A stretch of DNA of 64,000 nt from Luteimonas panaciterrae (GTDB lineage: Bacteria > Pseudomonadota > Gammaproteobacteria > Xanthomonadales > Xanthomonadaceae): contig NZ_JAJAVH010000004.1 of NCBI RefSeq assembly GCF_020511115.1, positions 248,001 through 312,000 of the forward strand, in the 5' to 3' direction. Each line of letters starts with the position of its first letter. Within the stretch, counting starts at the first letter, position 1. This document shows, one piece after another, positions 36,194 to 45,258 of the stretch. A program made the position numbers and the translations under genes. The notes under the pieces were generated by a model. The model made no database searches. It saw nothing but the letters and a program-made list of their open reading frames with translations, and was not told the origin of the DNA.

Positions 36194-38113
36194 TTACTTC
36201 TTGTCTTCGTCTTTGACTTCGGTGAACTCGGCATCGACCACGTCGTCGCTCTTCGGCGCGGAGCCACCGGCGTCGCCGGCATGGTCTCCGCCCGACTGCG
36301 CCGCGGCGGCGGCGAACAGCGACTGCGCCGCTTCCTCCAGCGCCTTCGACTTGGCTTCGATCTGCGCCTTGTCGTCGCCCTTCATCGCCGTTTCCAGCTC
36401 GGCGATCGCGCCTTCGGTGCGGCCGATCACATCGCCCGGCACCTTGTCGCCGCTGTCCTTGATCGCGCCGCGCGCGGTGTGGATCAGCGCGTCGGCGTGG
36501 TTGCGGGCGGTGACGAGGTCGTGGAACTTCTTGTCTTCCTCGCGATGCGCCTCGGCATCGGCGACCATGCGCTGGATCTCGTCGTCCGACAGGCCCGAGC
36601 CGGCCTTGATCTCGACCTTCTGTTCCTTGCCGGTCTTCTTGTCCTTGGCGGTGACGTGGACGATGCCGTTGGCGTCGATATCGAAGGACACCTCCACCTG
36701 CGGCATGCCACGCGGCGCCGCGTCGATGCCGGTCAGGTCGAACTTGGCCAGCGACTTGTTGTAGCGGGCCTGTTCGCGCTCACCCTGCAGCACGTGCACG
36801 GTGACGGCGGACTGGTTGTCCTCGGCAGTGGAGAAGGTCTGCGAGGCCTTGGTCGGGATCGTGGTGTTCTTCTCGATGATCTTAGTGAACACGCCGCCCA
36901 GGGTCTCGATGCCCAGCGACAGCGGAGTCACGTCGAGCAGCAGCACGTCCTTCACGTCGCCGGCGAGCACGCCGCCCTGCACTGCCGCGCCAATGGCGAC
37001 GGCTTCGTCCGGGTTGACGTCCTTGCGCGGTTCCTTGCCGAAGAACTCGGCCACGGCCTGCTGCACCTTCGGCATGCGGGTCTGGCCGCCGACCAGGATC
37101 ACCTCGGCGATGTCACCGGCGCGCAGGCCGGCGTCGTTGAGCGCGGTGCGGCAGGGATCGATGGTCTTCTTGACCAGATCCTCGACCAGCGATTCGAGCT
37201 TGGCGCGGGTCAGCTTGATGTTCAGGTGCTTCGGACCGGAGGCGTCCGCCGTCACGTACGGCAGGTTCACTTCGGTCTGCTGCGAGGACGACAGTTCGAT
37301 CTTGGCGCGCTCGGCCGCGTCCTTCAGGCGCTGCAGGGCCAGCGGGTCCTTGCGCAGATCGATGCCCTGGTCCTTCTGGAATTCGTCGACGAGATAGTCG
37401 ATGACGCGCTTGTCGAAATCTTCGCCGCCGAGGAAGGTGTCACCGTTGGTGGACAGCACTTCGAACTGCTTCTCGCCGTCGACGTTGGCGATCTCGATGA
37501 TCGAGACGTCGAAGGTGCCGCCGCCGAGGTCGTACACGGCGATCTTGCGGTCACCGCCTTCCTTGTCGAGGCCGTAGGCAAGCGCGGCCGCGGTCGGTTC
37601 GTTGATGATGCGCTTGACGTCGAGACCGGCGATGCGGCCCGCGTCCTTGGTGGCTTGGCGCTGGCTGTCGTTGAAGTAGGCCGGCACGGTGATGACGGCT
37701 TCGGTGACGGTCTCGCCGAGATAGGCTTCGGCCGTCTTCTTCATCTTCTCCAGCACGCGCGCGGAGACTTCCTGCGGCGCCAGGTTCTTGCCGTCGGACG
37801 TCGCCACCCAGGCATCGCCGTTGTCGTGGGCGACGATGCCGTAGGGCACGAGGTCGAGGTCCTTCTTCACTTCCGCGTCGGTGAACTTGCGGCCGATCAG
37901 GCGCTTCACCGCGTAGAAGGTGTTCTTGGGGTTGGTGACGGCCTGGCGCTTGGCGCTGGCGCCGACCAGGACTTCGCCGTCCTTGCTGTAGGCCACGATC
38001 GACGGCGTGGTGCGATCACCCTCGCTGTTCTCGATGACGCGGGCCTTGCCGCCTTCCATGATCGCCACGCACGAGTTGGTCGTGCCGAGATCGATGCCGA
38101 TGATTTTTGCCAT
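36194..38113 (-). CDS. dnaK: Chaperone DnaK (Hsp70)
   Basis: A 639-residue Hsp70. The ATPase domain begins [19 protein letters not shown] and contains [13 protein letters not shown]. The interdomain linker is [19 protein letters not shown], followed by the substrate-binding domain and lid. The C-terminus ends [11 protein letters not shown], close to the conserved EEV-type tail. It acts with DnaJ and GrpE encoded on either side. The 127-base gap to grpE shows nothing notable. Confidence 0.99.
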   Translation of the reverse strand: MAKIIGIDLGTTNSCVAIMEGGKARVIENSEGDRTTPSIVAYSKDGEVLVGASAKRQAVTNPKNTFYAVKRLIGRKFTDAEVKKDLDLVPYGIVAHDNGDAWVATSDGKNLAPQEVSARVLEKMKKTAEAYLGETVTEAVITVPAYFNDSQRQATKDAGRIAGLDVKRIINEPTAAALAYGLDKEGGDRKIAVYDLGGGTFDVSIIEIANVDGEKQFEVLSTNGDTFLGGEDFDKRVIDYLVDEFQKDQGIDLRKDPLALQRLKDAAERAKIELSSSQQTEVNLPYVTADASGPKHLNIKLTRAKLESLVEDLVKKTIDPCRTALNDAGLRAGDIAEVILVGGQTRMPKVQQAVAEFFGKEPRKDVNPDEAVAIGAAVQGGVLAGDVKDVLLLDVTPLSLGIETLGGVFTKIIEKNTTIPTKASQTFSTAEDNQSAVTVHVLQGEREQARYNKSLAKFDLTGIDAAPRGMPQVEVSFDIDANGIVHVTAKDKKTGKEQKVEIKAGSGLSDDEIQRMVADAEAHREEDKKFHDLVTARNHADALIHTARGAIKDSGDKVPGDVIGRTEGAIAELETAMKGDDKAQIEAKSKALEEAAQSLFAAAAAQSGGDHAGDAGGSAPKSDDVVDAEFTEVKDEDKK

Positions 38114-38240
38114 TGCTGTTTCCCTCTCGGAATTTCTGTTTTTGCGTTTGGCGGCCGCGCCGCCACTAGGGGCTATCTGGGGCCGGGAGTCGGCTGTTCA
38201 AGCATCTGTCGTGACAAGTGCCCTGCCCGGTTGCGTTCAT

Positions 38241-38750
38241 TCAGTCGTGCTTGGCCACCACCACCAGCGCCGGACGCAACAGGCGCTCGTTGAGGAGATA
38301 GCCCTTCTGGAACAGCTGCGCGACCGCGCCCGGCGGCACGTTCGGTGCCTCGACCAGGCTCATGGCCTGATGCTTTTCCGGGTCGAAGGTGTCGCCGGCC
38401 AGCGGCGCGACTTCGGTGAGGCCATTGTTCTCGGCGATGCGGTGCAATTGCTTCAGGGTCAGCTCGAGGCCTTCGCGCAGCGGGTCGGATTCGGCCGCCG
38501 CGGCCAGGCCGGCTTCCATGCTGTCGAACAGCGGCAGCAGGTCGGCGAGCAGGCGCTCGTTGGCGAATTTGCGGGCGACCTCGATGTCGCGGGCTAGGCG
38601 CTTGCGCTGGTTGTCCAGATCGGCGCGTTCGAGCAGGAACTGCGCGCGCAGTTGCTCGATCTCGGCCTTCAGCGCCTCGATGACGTCGGCCTGGGTGTCG
38701 GCTTCCGGGGCCGTCTGGGCATTGGGGTCGAACTGCGGTTCTGTGGTCAT
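38241..38750 (-). CDS. grpE: GrpE, nucleotide exchange factor of DnaK
   Basis: A 169-residue protein: an acidic, disordered N-terminus, a long coiled coil from about residue 25 to 75 ([19 protein letters not shown] and [14 protein letters not shown]), and a C-terminal beta wing ([19 protein letters not shown], then [13 protein letters not shown]). It releases ADP from DnaK. The ATG at 38750 gives the normal start; a 39-residue upstream extension would be translated repeat DNA and is rejected. The 230 bases before it, back to hrcA, hold a long fold-back repeat. Confidence 0.96.
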   Translation of the reverse strand: MTTEPQFDPNAQTAPEADTQADVIEALKAEIEQLRAQFLLERADLDNQRKRLARDIEVARKFANERLLADLLPLFDSMEAGLAAAAESDPLREGLELTLKQLHRIAENNGLTEVAPLAGDTFDPEKHQAMSLVEAPNVPPGAVAQLFQKGYLLNERLLRPALVVVAKHD

Positions 38751-38777
38751 TGCATATCCAGTCGAGGTTGCTTTTTT

Positions 38778-38914
38778 CCTTCTCCCGCCGGGAGAAGGTG
38801 GCGCGCAGCGCCGGATGAGGGCGAGAGAACGACTCGTCTGGAAACGTTCCCGTGGGTTGGAATTCACCCGCCCTCATCCGCCCCTTCGGGGCACCTTCTC
38901 CCGTGGGGAGAAGG
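38778..38914. repeat. Long fold-back repeat between hrcA and grpE
   Basis: Two related arms lie in inverted orientation, 38778-38822 and 38869-38914. Each arm contains a CCTTCTCCC/GGGAGAAGG palindrome and a CGGATGAGGGCG or CGCCCTCATCCG block. In opposite order the arms can pair with each other around a 46-base centre. CTCATCC and CTTCTCCC words of this sort are recurrent intergenic repeats in Xanthomonadaceae. Being inside the heat-shock operon it could form a large mRNA structure ahead of grpE. Confidence 0.7.
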
Positions 38915-38980
38915 GAGAACCGGCGATATGTGCCGGCCGGGCTTAGCTATGGGGCCCGCCGCTCCCGTTTCAACCCTGGT

Positions 38981-40048
38981 TCAACCCCGATCCTCGCCCA
39001 GCGCCGCCCCGAGCACTTCCGCCGTCGCCTGCACGACCGGGATGACGCGATCGTAGGCCATGCGCGTGGGGCCGATCACCCCGAGCACGCCCAGCACGCG
39101 TCCGCCGGCGGCATACGGCGCCGTGACCAGCGAGACGCCTTCCAGCGGCGCCAGTCCGGTTTCCTCACCAATGAAGATGCGCACGCCGGGGGCGCGCACG
39201 GTGCGCTCCAGCAATTGCAGGATCTCGCGCTTGCGGGCGAAGGCTTCGAACAGGTCGCGCAGGCGGTCGAGGTCGGACAGGTCCTGCACGCCGATCAGGC
39301 GCGTCTGGCCGGCGACGACCATGTCGTCGTTGCCGCGGTCGATCACCTCCGGCGCCAGCACCTGCTCGGCCAGTTCGACCGTGTGCGAGAGCAGGCTCTC
39401 CATCTCGTTCTGCGCCACCCGCATCTCGTGCAGCAGCGTGGAGCGGATCTCGGACAGCGGACGGCCGGCGAAATTGACGTTGAGGTAATTGGCCACGCGC
39501 TCCAGTTCGCCCGGATCGAAAACGCGGCGCGGCTCGACGATGCGGTTCTGCACGTCGTTGTCGGCGAACACCAGGATCGCCATCACCCGCTTGCCGTCGA
39601 GCGGTACGAAATCGATGTGGCGGAAGGCGAACTGCTCGCGTCGCGGCACGCTGACCACGCCGACGAAATGCGTCATCGCCGAGACCAGTTCCGAGGCGCT
39701 GCCGAGCAGCGACTGGGTGCCGCTGCCGGCCGGCAGTTCGTTCTTCAGGCGCGCGACCTCGCTATCCGGCAGCGGCCGCACCTGCAGCAGCGAATCGACG
39801 AAGACGCGGTAGCCCTGCGGCGTCGGCACGCGTCCGCTGGAGGTGTGCGGCGCCGACAGCAGGCCGATTTCCTCCAGGTCGGAGAGGATGTTGCGGATCG
39901 TCGCCGGACTGACATCGAGCCCGGCATGCCGCGCCAGCGTTTGCGAGCCGACCGGCTCGCCGTCGCGGATGTGGCGCGCGATCAGAGTGCGCAGCAGCTG
40001 GCGCGCACGCGGATCGAGCGTCGGATCGCGGTCTGGGGAACGGGTCAT
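38981..40048 (-). CDS. hrcA: HrcA, heat-inducible transcription repressor
   Basis: A 355-residue repressor. The N-terminal winged helix contains RQLLRTLIARHIRDGEPVGS and SPATIRNILSDLEEIGLL. The GAF-like dimerisation core follows. HrcA binds CIRCE operators (TTAGCACTC-N9-GAGTGCTAA) upstream of groESL and related genes. I find no CIRCE in this operon, so its targets here are probably elsewhere. The ATG at 40048 gives the family N-terminus. It is first in hrcA-grpE-dnaK-dnaJ and divergent from recN, with 131 bases between. Confidence 0.96.
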   Translation of the reverse strand: MTRSPDRDPTLDPRARQLLRTLIARHIRDGEPVGSQTLARHAGLDVSPATIRNILSDLEEIGLLSAPHTSSGRVPTPQGYRVFVDSLLQVRPLPDSEVARLKNELPAGSGTQSLLGSASELVSAMTHFVGVVSVPRREQFAFRHIDFVPLDGKRVMAILVFADNDVQNRIVEPRRVFDPGELERVANYLNVNFAGRPLSEIRSTLLHEMRVAQNEMESLLSHTVELAEQVLAPEVIDRGNDDMVVAGQTRLIGVQDLSDLDRLRDLFEAFARKREILQLLERTVRAPGVRIFIGEETGLAPLEGVSLVTAPYAAGGRVLGVLGVIGPTRMAYDRVIPVVQATAEVLGAALGEDRG

Positions 40049-40096
40049 CTTGCGAACTTCGCTCAAGAGCTCGGGCTGTCCGGTCGGGTCGCTGAC

Positions 40097-40125
40097 GATA
40101 TAAGCCCGCCTTCGCCAAGTCGCAA
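40097..40125 (-). promoter_or_regulatory. hrcA promoter, sigma-70-like
   Basis: On the minus strand TTGCGA (40120-40125, 4/6) and TATATC (40097-40102, 4/6) are separated by exactly 17 bases. Transcription would start about 40 bases before hrcA. It does not match the sigma-32 pattern (CTTGAAA, CCCCATNT). Confidence 0.5.
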
Positions 40126-40179
40126 GCCTTGCGTCTCCCCGATGACATGCTGCGGGGCCGCACGGCACACTAGTGCAGC

Positions 40180-41847
40180 ATGCTCATACGTCTCGCCATC
40201 AAGGATTTCGCCGTCGTCACGGCGAGCGAACTGGAATTCGGCCCAGGGTTGACCGTCATTTCCGGCGAAACCGGCGCCGGCAAGTCGCTATTGGTGGACG
40301 CGCTGGGCTTCCTGTCCGGCCAGCGTGCCGACAGCGGCATGGTGCGGCATGGCAGCGAGCGCGCCGAACTGCACGCCGAATTCGACCTCGGCGACGCGCC
40401 AGCGGCGCGGGCCTGGCTGCGCGAACAGGAACTCGATGACGGCGATGCCTGCCAGCTGCGCCGTACCCTGCGCGCCGACGGCGGTTCGCGCGCTTGGATC
40501 AACGGCCGTCCGGCTTCGTTGACGCAACTGGCGGAACTGGCCGCGTGCCTGGTCGAGATCCACGGCCAGCACGAACATCAGGCGCTGCTGTCCAAGCCGA
40601 GCCAGCTCGCCCTGCTCGATGCCTTCGGCGGCCACGATGCCGCGCTGGCGCAGGTGGGTGCCGCTTCACGCCGTTGGAGCGGCCTGCTGCGCGAGCGCGA
40701 CACGCTCTCCAAGACCGGTGACGTGTCCGAACGCAGCGCCTGGCTGCGTCATCAACTCGACGAACTCGAACGCGAATCGCTGGCGCCCGAAGCGATCGCC
40801 GAACTCAATGCCACGCATCGCCGCCATGCCCACGCCGCCGGCTTGATCGCCGCCTGCGAGAGCGCCCTCGCCCGGCTCGGCGGCGACGAATCGCCGGCTT
40901 TGCCGCAACAGTTGCAACAACTGCGCAATGAACTGGCGCGCGTGCAGGAACACGAACCGCGCCTGGCCGAGGTGGACGCGATGCTGGAAGCCGCGGCCAT
41001 CCAGATCGATGAAGCCGCGGTGCTGCTCGATCGCGTGCGCGCCGATCTTGATCTCGATCCGGCGCAGTTCGACGAACTGGAAGGCAGGCTGTCGCGCATC
41101 CACGATCTCGCCCGCAAGCATCGTGTCACGCCGGAGGGTTTGGCCGCGCACCGTGACGCCATGGCGCAAGAGTTCGAGAACCTGCGCAATGCCGGCGTCC
41201 GCCTGCAGGTGCTTGATGGTGAAATCCAGGCCGCCACCGCCGATTGGCGCAAGGCCGCGGATACCTTGAGCAAGGCGCGGGCAAAGGCCGCGAAGACGCT
41301 GTCGACGAAGACCTCGGCGCTGATTTCCGAACTCGGCATGGGCGGCGGCCGCTTCGAGGTCACGCTGGAACCGTTGACGGAAAGCCGCCCTGATCCACAG
41401 GGTGCCGAACGGGTCGAGTTCCTGGTGTCGGCGAACGCCGGCCAGCCCCCGCGCGCGTTGCGCAAGGTGGCTTCGGGCGGCGAACTGTCGCGCATCTCGC
41501 TGGCCATCGAAGTCGCCGCGCTCGGCTCGGACGCGGTACCGACGATGGTGTTCGACGAAGTCGATTCCGGCATCGGCGGCGCGGTCGCCGAGATCGTCGG
41601 CCAGAAGCTGCGCGCGCTCGGCGACAAGCGCCAGGCCCTGTGCGTGACGCATCTGCCGCAGGTCGCCGCGCAAGGTCATGCCCACTATCGCGTCAGCAAG
41701 GCCGTGGCGTCCGGCGTCACCCAGAGCGCGGTGCAATTGCTCGACGCCAAGCAGCGGCAGGAAGAACTGGCACGGATGCTCGGCGGCGTCGAAGTCAGCA
41801 GCGAGGCACGCGCGGCGGCGAAACGCCTGTTGCGGGACGCCGGATGA
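40180..41847 (+). CDS. recN: DNA repair protein RecN
   Basis: A 555-residue SMC-like ATPase. Walker A (GETGAGKSLLVDAL) is at residues 30-43, long coiled coils cover about 150-370, the ABC signature is KVASGGELSRISLAIEV and Walker B VPTMVFDEVDSGIGG. RecN tethers and processes double-strand-break ends in RecF/RecBCD repair. The ATG at 40180 is followed at once by the first beta strand (LIRLAIKDFAVV), as in other RecN. No LexA-type site is apparent in the recN-hrcA spacer. Confidence 0.97.
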   Translation: MLIRLAIKDFAVVTASELEFGPGLTVISGETGAGKSLLVDALGFLSGQRADSGMVRHGSERAELHAEFDLGDAPAARAWLREQELDDGDACQLRRTLRADGGSRAWINGRPASLTQLAELAACLVEIHGQHEHQALLSKPSQLALLDAFGGHDAALAQVGAASRRWSGLLRERDTLSKTGDVSERSAWLRHQLDELERESLAPEAIAELNATHRRHAHAAGLIAACESALARLGGDESPALPQQLQQLRNELARVQEHEPRLAEVDAMLEAAAIQIDEAAVLLDRVRADLDLDPAQFDELEGRLSRIHDLARKHRVTPEGLAAHRDAMAQEFENLRNAGVRLQVLDGEIQAATADWRKAADTLSKARAKAAKTLSTKTSALISELGMGGGRFEVTLEPLTESRPDPQGAERVEFLVSANAGQPPRALRKVASGGELSRISLAIEVAALGSDAVPTMVFDEVDSGIGGAVAEIVGQKLRALGDKRQALCVTHLPQVAAQGHAHYRVSKAVASGVTQSAVQLLDAKQRQEELARMLGGVEVSSEARAAAKRLLRDAG

Positions 41848-41940
41848 CGCGAAGGGCTGGATTCCCTTCTTCTGCGAATCCTCATCGCCCCACCCTGAGG
41901 GCCGTCTCGCAGGCCTGCTTCTTTCATCACGAAGACTTGA

Positions 41941-41956
41941 TGTGACGTCAGTCACA
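41941..41956. promoter_or_regulatory. Perfect Clp/CRP-type binding site
   Basis: TGTGA (41941-41945), six bases CGTCAG, then TCACA (41952-41956): an exact match to the TGTGA-N6-TCACA consensus of CRP and of Clp, the cyclic di-GMP-responsive CRP homolog of Xanthomonas. It ends 59 bases before the start of the secreted DUF11 protein, a spacing suited to activation. No strong -10 box could be picked out downstream. Confidence 0.7.
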
Positions 41957-42015
41957 CTGGCTTTCGGGGAAGCAACAAGTCACTGGTAACAGGGACGCCA
42001 CCAAACAGGGGATTT

Positions 42016-43437
42016 ATGAGGAAACTTCGGTGTTTTCGCGCGCCGCGACGGGCGCTGCTGCCTTGCGTCTCGGCTTTCATGGGCCTGCTTTTGGCCTCCA
42101 ACACCGCCTCGGGACAGGCGCGAGAAACGTTCGCCACGTTCAGTCCGAGCAGCGAGACCGCGACCACCTTCAATTTCGCGGGCAATCCGAGCGGCACGAT
42201 CACCATGACGCGCGCCGCCTGCACGACCGCCGTCAACAACCGGTTTTTCGGCACGGGAACGCCGACCGGCGCCAATTTCCCCGGGACCTGGTTCACGCCC
42301 ACGCCACCACTGGCCAGCCAGAACTGGCTCGCCGCGGTGGTGGACAGAATCGGCGGGGTCGGCGGCTGCGTCGTCAGCACGCCAGTGCAGACCTGGACCA
42401 TCACCTTCAACGCGCCGGTGGAAAATCCCAAATTCCACTTCGCGAATCTCGATAACGGTCGTCCGACCTTCGTGCTCGGCGCGGGCAACACGATGACGCT
42501 GCTTTCGGGCAACCCCCGTCTCACGACCAGCGGGCTGACAGTGGATGCGCCGGGCACCTACGCGCTCAACAACAGTTGGGTGGAAGCCAACCAGAACGGT
42601 TGTCAGGCTCCCGACGGCACCAATCCCACCGGTGCCTGCGGTTCCGTGCAGGCCAACGGCACTTACAGTTCGATCACGCTGCGTTGGTACGACCGCAATG
42701 ACCTCAACGATCGAGGCGACGGCTACGGCCTGACGATGTCGCTCGCCCAGCCCGCGCTCGTGATCCGCAAACGCACGATCAACGCCGTCGGCACCTTCGA
42801 TTACGCATTGAACAATGCAAGCGTGGCCACCGAGACCTTGACCACGACCGTGCAAAACACCTTCGTCGCCAGCCCGACCCGCTTCATCGCCAATGCGGCC
42901 AGCGACGTTACCGTCACCGAAACGGTGCCGGCTGGCTGGAGCGTGAGCGGAAGCTGCATCGATACTGTCAGCGGCACGACGGTGGCGACGATCGACGCGA
43001 ATGGCGCGGTGACCATTCCGGCATCGGCCATCACGCCCTCGGGCAGCTACCGTTGCGACTACACCAACACCCGCAACATCACCGATCTCTCGCTCACCAA
43101 GACCAATACGCCGGCTTCCGGCGCGAGTGACCTGAGCGGCGACACCGTGGTGCGCGGGACCACCAGCACCTATGAAATCCTCGTCAGCAATGCAGGGCCA
43201 ATGGCTGTCGCCAACGCCGTGCTGAAGGACCCCAATCCGTCGCCCAATCTCACAGGCTGCGTGCTCGGCCCCACGCCCAACTGCGAATCCAGAGGTTCGG
43301 GGGCGGCGACCTGCCCTACCGAGGGCGCGGGAGCCGGCCAATTGTCCGTGGCCAACCTGCAGAACGGCGGTGTGCTGATCCCCTCGATGAGCGCCGGGAG
43401 CCTCCTGGCCTTCAAGCTGACCTGCACGGTGCAGTGA
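42016..43437 (+). CDS. Secreted DUF11-type adhesin-like protein
   Basis: A 473-residue exported protein. Signal peptide at residues 1-33 (LLPCVSAFMGLLLASNTASG). The first half is a beta-rich domain (FATFSPSSETATTFNFAG, then FANLDNGRPTFVLGAGNTMTL). A prealbumin-like segment follows with DVTVTETVPAGWSVSGSCID, and a DUF11-type repeat at about residues 350-473 (DLSLTKTNTPASGASDL, TYEILVSNAGPMAVANAVL). DUF11 units are found in large surface and S-layer-type proteins. AGGGGA at 42007-42012 supports the start. It sits between recN and fur, which are adjacent in Xanthomonas, so it looks inserted. A perfect Clp-type site precedes it. Confidence 0.8.
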   Translation: MRKLRCFRAPRRALLPCVSAFMGLLLASNTASGQARETFATFSPSSETATTFNFAGNPSGTITMTRAACTTAVNNRFFGTGTPTGANFPGTWFTPTPPLASQNWLAAVVDRIGGVGGCVVSTPVQTWTITFNAPVENPKFHFANLDNGRPTFVLGAGNTMTLLSGNPRLTTSGLTVDAPGTYALNNSWVEANQNGCQAPDGTNPTGACGSVQANGTYSSITLRWYDRNDLNDRGDGYGLTMSLAQPALVIRKRTINAVGTFDYALNNASVATETLTTTVQNTFVASPTRFIANAASDVTVTETVPAGWSVSGSCIDTVSGTTVATIDANGAVTIPASAITPSGSYRCDYTNTRNITDLSLTKTNTPASGASDLSGDTVVRGTTSTYEILVSNAGPMAVANAVLKDPNPSPNLTGCVLGPTPNCESRGSGAATCPTEGAGAGQLSVANLQNGGVLIPSMSAGSLLAFKLTCTVQ

Positions 43438-43456
43438 TCGAAAAGACCCTCGGGGT

Positions 43457-43484
43457 ACCGCCGGCGGCGATGCCTGCCGGCGGT
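43457..43484. terminator. Terminator hairpin between the DUF11 gene and fur
   Basis: ACCGCCGGC (43457-43465) pairs with GCCGGCGGT (43476-43484), loop of ten. The second arm runs into the fur stop codon. On the minus strand a TTTT run occurs 13 bases beyond the stem. It probably serves both converging genes. Confidence 0.65.
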
Positions 43485-43888
43485 TATCGCTTCTTGCGCA
43501 CGTACAGGACGAGGGAGTGTTCCTCGAGCACGTAGCCGTGCCTCTCGGCGATTTCCCGCTGCAGCTTCTCGATCTCGGTGCTTTCGAACTCGATGATCTT
43601 GCCGGTGTCGATGTCGACCATGTGGTCGTGGTGACCGCCACGGTCGAGCTCATAGACGGCCGTGCCGCCCTCGAAGTTGTGCTTCAGCACCAGTCCGGCG
43701 GCCTCGAACTGCGTAAGGACGCGATAGACGGTGGCCAGGCCGATCTCGTCGCCACTGTCCAGCAGCTGCTTGTAGATGTCCTCGGCTGTGAAGTGGTGGC
43801 GGGCGGTTTTCTGCTCGAGCAGTTCGAGGATGCGCATTCGCGGATGCGTCACCTTCAGCCCCACCTTGCGTAATTCTTGCGATTCCAT
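43484..43888 (-). CDS. fur: Ferric uptake regulator Fur
   Basis: A 134-residue metalloregulator. The N-terminal winged helix (LRKVGLKVTHPRMRILELLE, LATVYRVLTQFEAAGLV) is followed by the dimerisation domain with the metal-binding GGHHDHMVDIDTGK and the C-terminal ERHGYVLEEHSLVLYV. The CxxC zinc motif of E. coli Fur (HDHLICLDCGK) is replaced by MVDIDTGK, as in Pseudomonas Fur. With iron it represses siderophore and uptake genes. It is divergent from bamE, the omlA-fur arrangement known from Xanthomonas. GGAG just upstream supports the ATG. Confidence 0.97.
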   Translation of the reverse strand: MESQELRKVGLKVTHPRMRILELLEQKTARHHFTAEDIYKQLLDSGDEIGLATVYRVLTQFEAAGLVLKHNFEGGTAVYELDRGGHHDHMVDIDTGKIIEFESTEIEKLQREIAERHGYVLEEHSLVLYVRKKR

Positions 43889-43993
43889 GGAGAGTCTCCA
43901 TTCACTGACGGTTTAGCGCCAGCTGCCTGTGGAGTGGGTCGCGGCGGTCTCGGGGAGTGTATCATCGGCGAGATTTCCTTCGCCTGCCCATTC

Positions 43994-44389
43994 ATGCGCA
44001 AGTTCCTGATCCTCGCTCTCCTCACCTTGATCACCTCCGGCTGCGGCATCCTGTATCGACAGCCGATCTATCAGGGCAACCTGCTGGAAAAGACCGCCGT
44101 CGACCAGCTGCAGGTCGGCATGAGCAAACAGCAGGTGATCACATTGCTGGGATCGCCGTCGGTCTCCGACCCGTTCCACAACCAGCGCTGGGACTACACC
44201 ACCTCGCAGCGCACCGGCCGCATCGGTCGTGCCGAAGTCAAGAACCTGACGCTGTATTTCGAGAACGACGCGCTGGCGAAATGGGACGGCGACTACTTCC
44301 CGGAGCAGGACGAAAAACTGTCCAAGGATCTGCGCCAGGCCTTCGGCCCGAATCTGCCCAAGGACAAGAAAAAGGGCCGCGGCCGCTGA
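43994..44389 (+). CDS. bamE: Outer membrane assembly lipoprotein BamE (OmlA/SmpA)
   Basis: A 131-residue lipoprotein. Its signal peptide ends in the lipobox ITSGC, so Cys17 is lipidated. The BamE fold follows (YQGNLLEKTAVDQLQVGMSKQQV and DPFHNQRWDYTTSQRTG). A basic tail ends KKKGRGR. It is a non-essential part of the BAM complex, which inserts beta-barrel proteins into the outer membrane. A TATCAT word at 43960-43965 may be its -10 box. Divergent from fur; rnfH-ratA run towards it on the other strand. Confidence 0.96.
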   Translation: MRKFLILALLTLITSGCGILYRQPIYQGNLLEKTAVDQLQVGMSKQQVITLLGSPSVSDPFHNQRWDYTTSQRTGRIGRAEVKNLTLYFENDALAKWDGDYFPEQDEKLSKDLRQAFGPNLPKDKKKGRGR

Positions 44390-44455
44390 GCCGGGGCCTC
44401 TGAACCGAGATTTCTCGTCGAATAGCGCCGACCGACGCTCTCTGGCGTCCCTGCC

Positions 44456-44725
44456 CTAGCCCTGTTCCTTGCGCTGCATCGCGCGGCGGCGTCGCGCCTG
44501 CTTCGGATCGGCCTGCAAGGCGCGCAGCAATTCCACGCGATCACCTTCGCGCAGTGTGCGGCCGGCATCGGCGCGTTCTCCGTGAATCGCATAGCCCTCG
44601 ATTCCGGTCGTATCGAACCCGCTGGCGGCGATCGCATCGGCGATGGTGGCATCCGCCGTCAGCACGATCTCGACCGCCTGCTGGTGTCGCGGCCAGGCCT
44701 GCACGACCTGCACGCGGATGCTCAC
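44456..44725 (-). CDS. rnfH: RnfH/RatB family protein (UPF0125)
   Basis: An 89-residue ubiquitin-like-fold protein: IRVQVVQAWPRHQQAVEIVL, then TIADAIAASGF and the conserved YAIHGERADAGRTLREGDRVELLRAL in parts. The role is unknown; in E. coli the homolog RatB is encoded next to RatA. The start codon is GTG (44723-44725) overlapping the ratA stop as GTGA; the family begins at this point. The basic C-terminus (DPKQARRRRAMQRK) is typical. Confidence 0.92.
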   Translation of the reverse strand: MSIRVQVVQAWPRHQQAVEIVLTADATIADAIAASGFDTTGIEGYAIHGERADAGRTLREGDRVELLRALQADPKQARRRRAMQRKEQG

Positions 44726-45171
44726 GCCTCCTCGCCCCTGCACGCGTCTTCACGGTCCGCCACGCGCACGAAGTCGTCGACCATGCGATCGGCCAGCCCC
44801 TGGAAGCCCAGCGTCAACGCGGGGCCGAGCAGCCGGTTTTGCGGTTCGAAGTCCAGCGTCAGCGTCACTTTGCAGGCGCATTCGTCCAGCACATGGAACT
44901 GCCAGCGGCCGTGGAGCCGCTTGAAGGGTCCGTCACGCAGCGCCATATCGATGTGGTGCGGGGGCGACAGCGTGTTCTCGGTGGTGAACCAGGTACGCAG
45001 GGCACCGAATCCGAGGTCGAGCCGCGCGACCAGGCGTGTTTCGTCCGATTCCAGGATCTCGGCGGCTTCGCACCATTCGAAACGGCGCGGATAGGCGGCC
45101 ACATCGTTGACGAGGGCGAACATGCGGGCGGCGGAGTGTTCGACGAGGGCGCTGCGCTGGATCGTGGGCAT
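44722..45171 (-). CDS. ratA: RatA/PasT-like START-domain protein (coenzyme Q-binding type)
   Basis: A 149-residue SRPBCC/START-fold protein (IQRSALVEHSAARMFALVND, YPRRFEWCEAAEIL, and the C-terminal helix LGFQGLADRMVDDFVRVA). It is related to yeast Coq10, which binds ubiquinone; in E. coli RatA/PasT has been linked both to ribosome association and to respiration. It forms a two-gene unit with rnfH and is divergent from smpB, a highly conserved arrangement. Confidence 0.93.
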   Translation of the reverse strand: MPTIQRSALVEHSAARMFALVNDVAAYPRRFEWCEAAEILESDETRLVARLDLGFGALRTWFTTENTLSPPHHIDMALRDGPFKRLHGRWQFHVLDECACKVTLTLDFEPQNRLLGPALTLGFQGLADRMVDDFVRVADREDACRGEEA

Positions 45172-45258
45172 GGACAGTAGTAATCAGACGGGAAGCGGCC
45201 AGGGGCAGAAGGAGCGGTCCGTTCCCACTCGCTCCTGCCGGCATGGGACAATTCCGCA

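Noticed and set aside
36125..38293. 722-codon open frame on the plus strand opposite dnaK
   Set aside because: Antisense shadow of dnaK. Long antisense frames opposite dnaK are a known artefact, and no motif supports coding.
43889..43993. Fur box in the fur-bamE spacer
   Set aside because: No GATAATGATAATCATTATC-like palindrome is present.
44456..45171. rnfH-ratA as a toxin-antitoxin module
   Set aside because: The pair has been proposed as such in E. coli, but RatA is a Coq10-like START protein and the genes sit in a conserved housekeeping block, so a selfish module is not supported.
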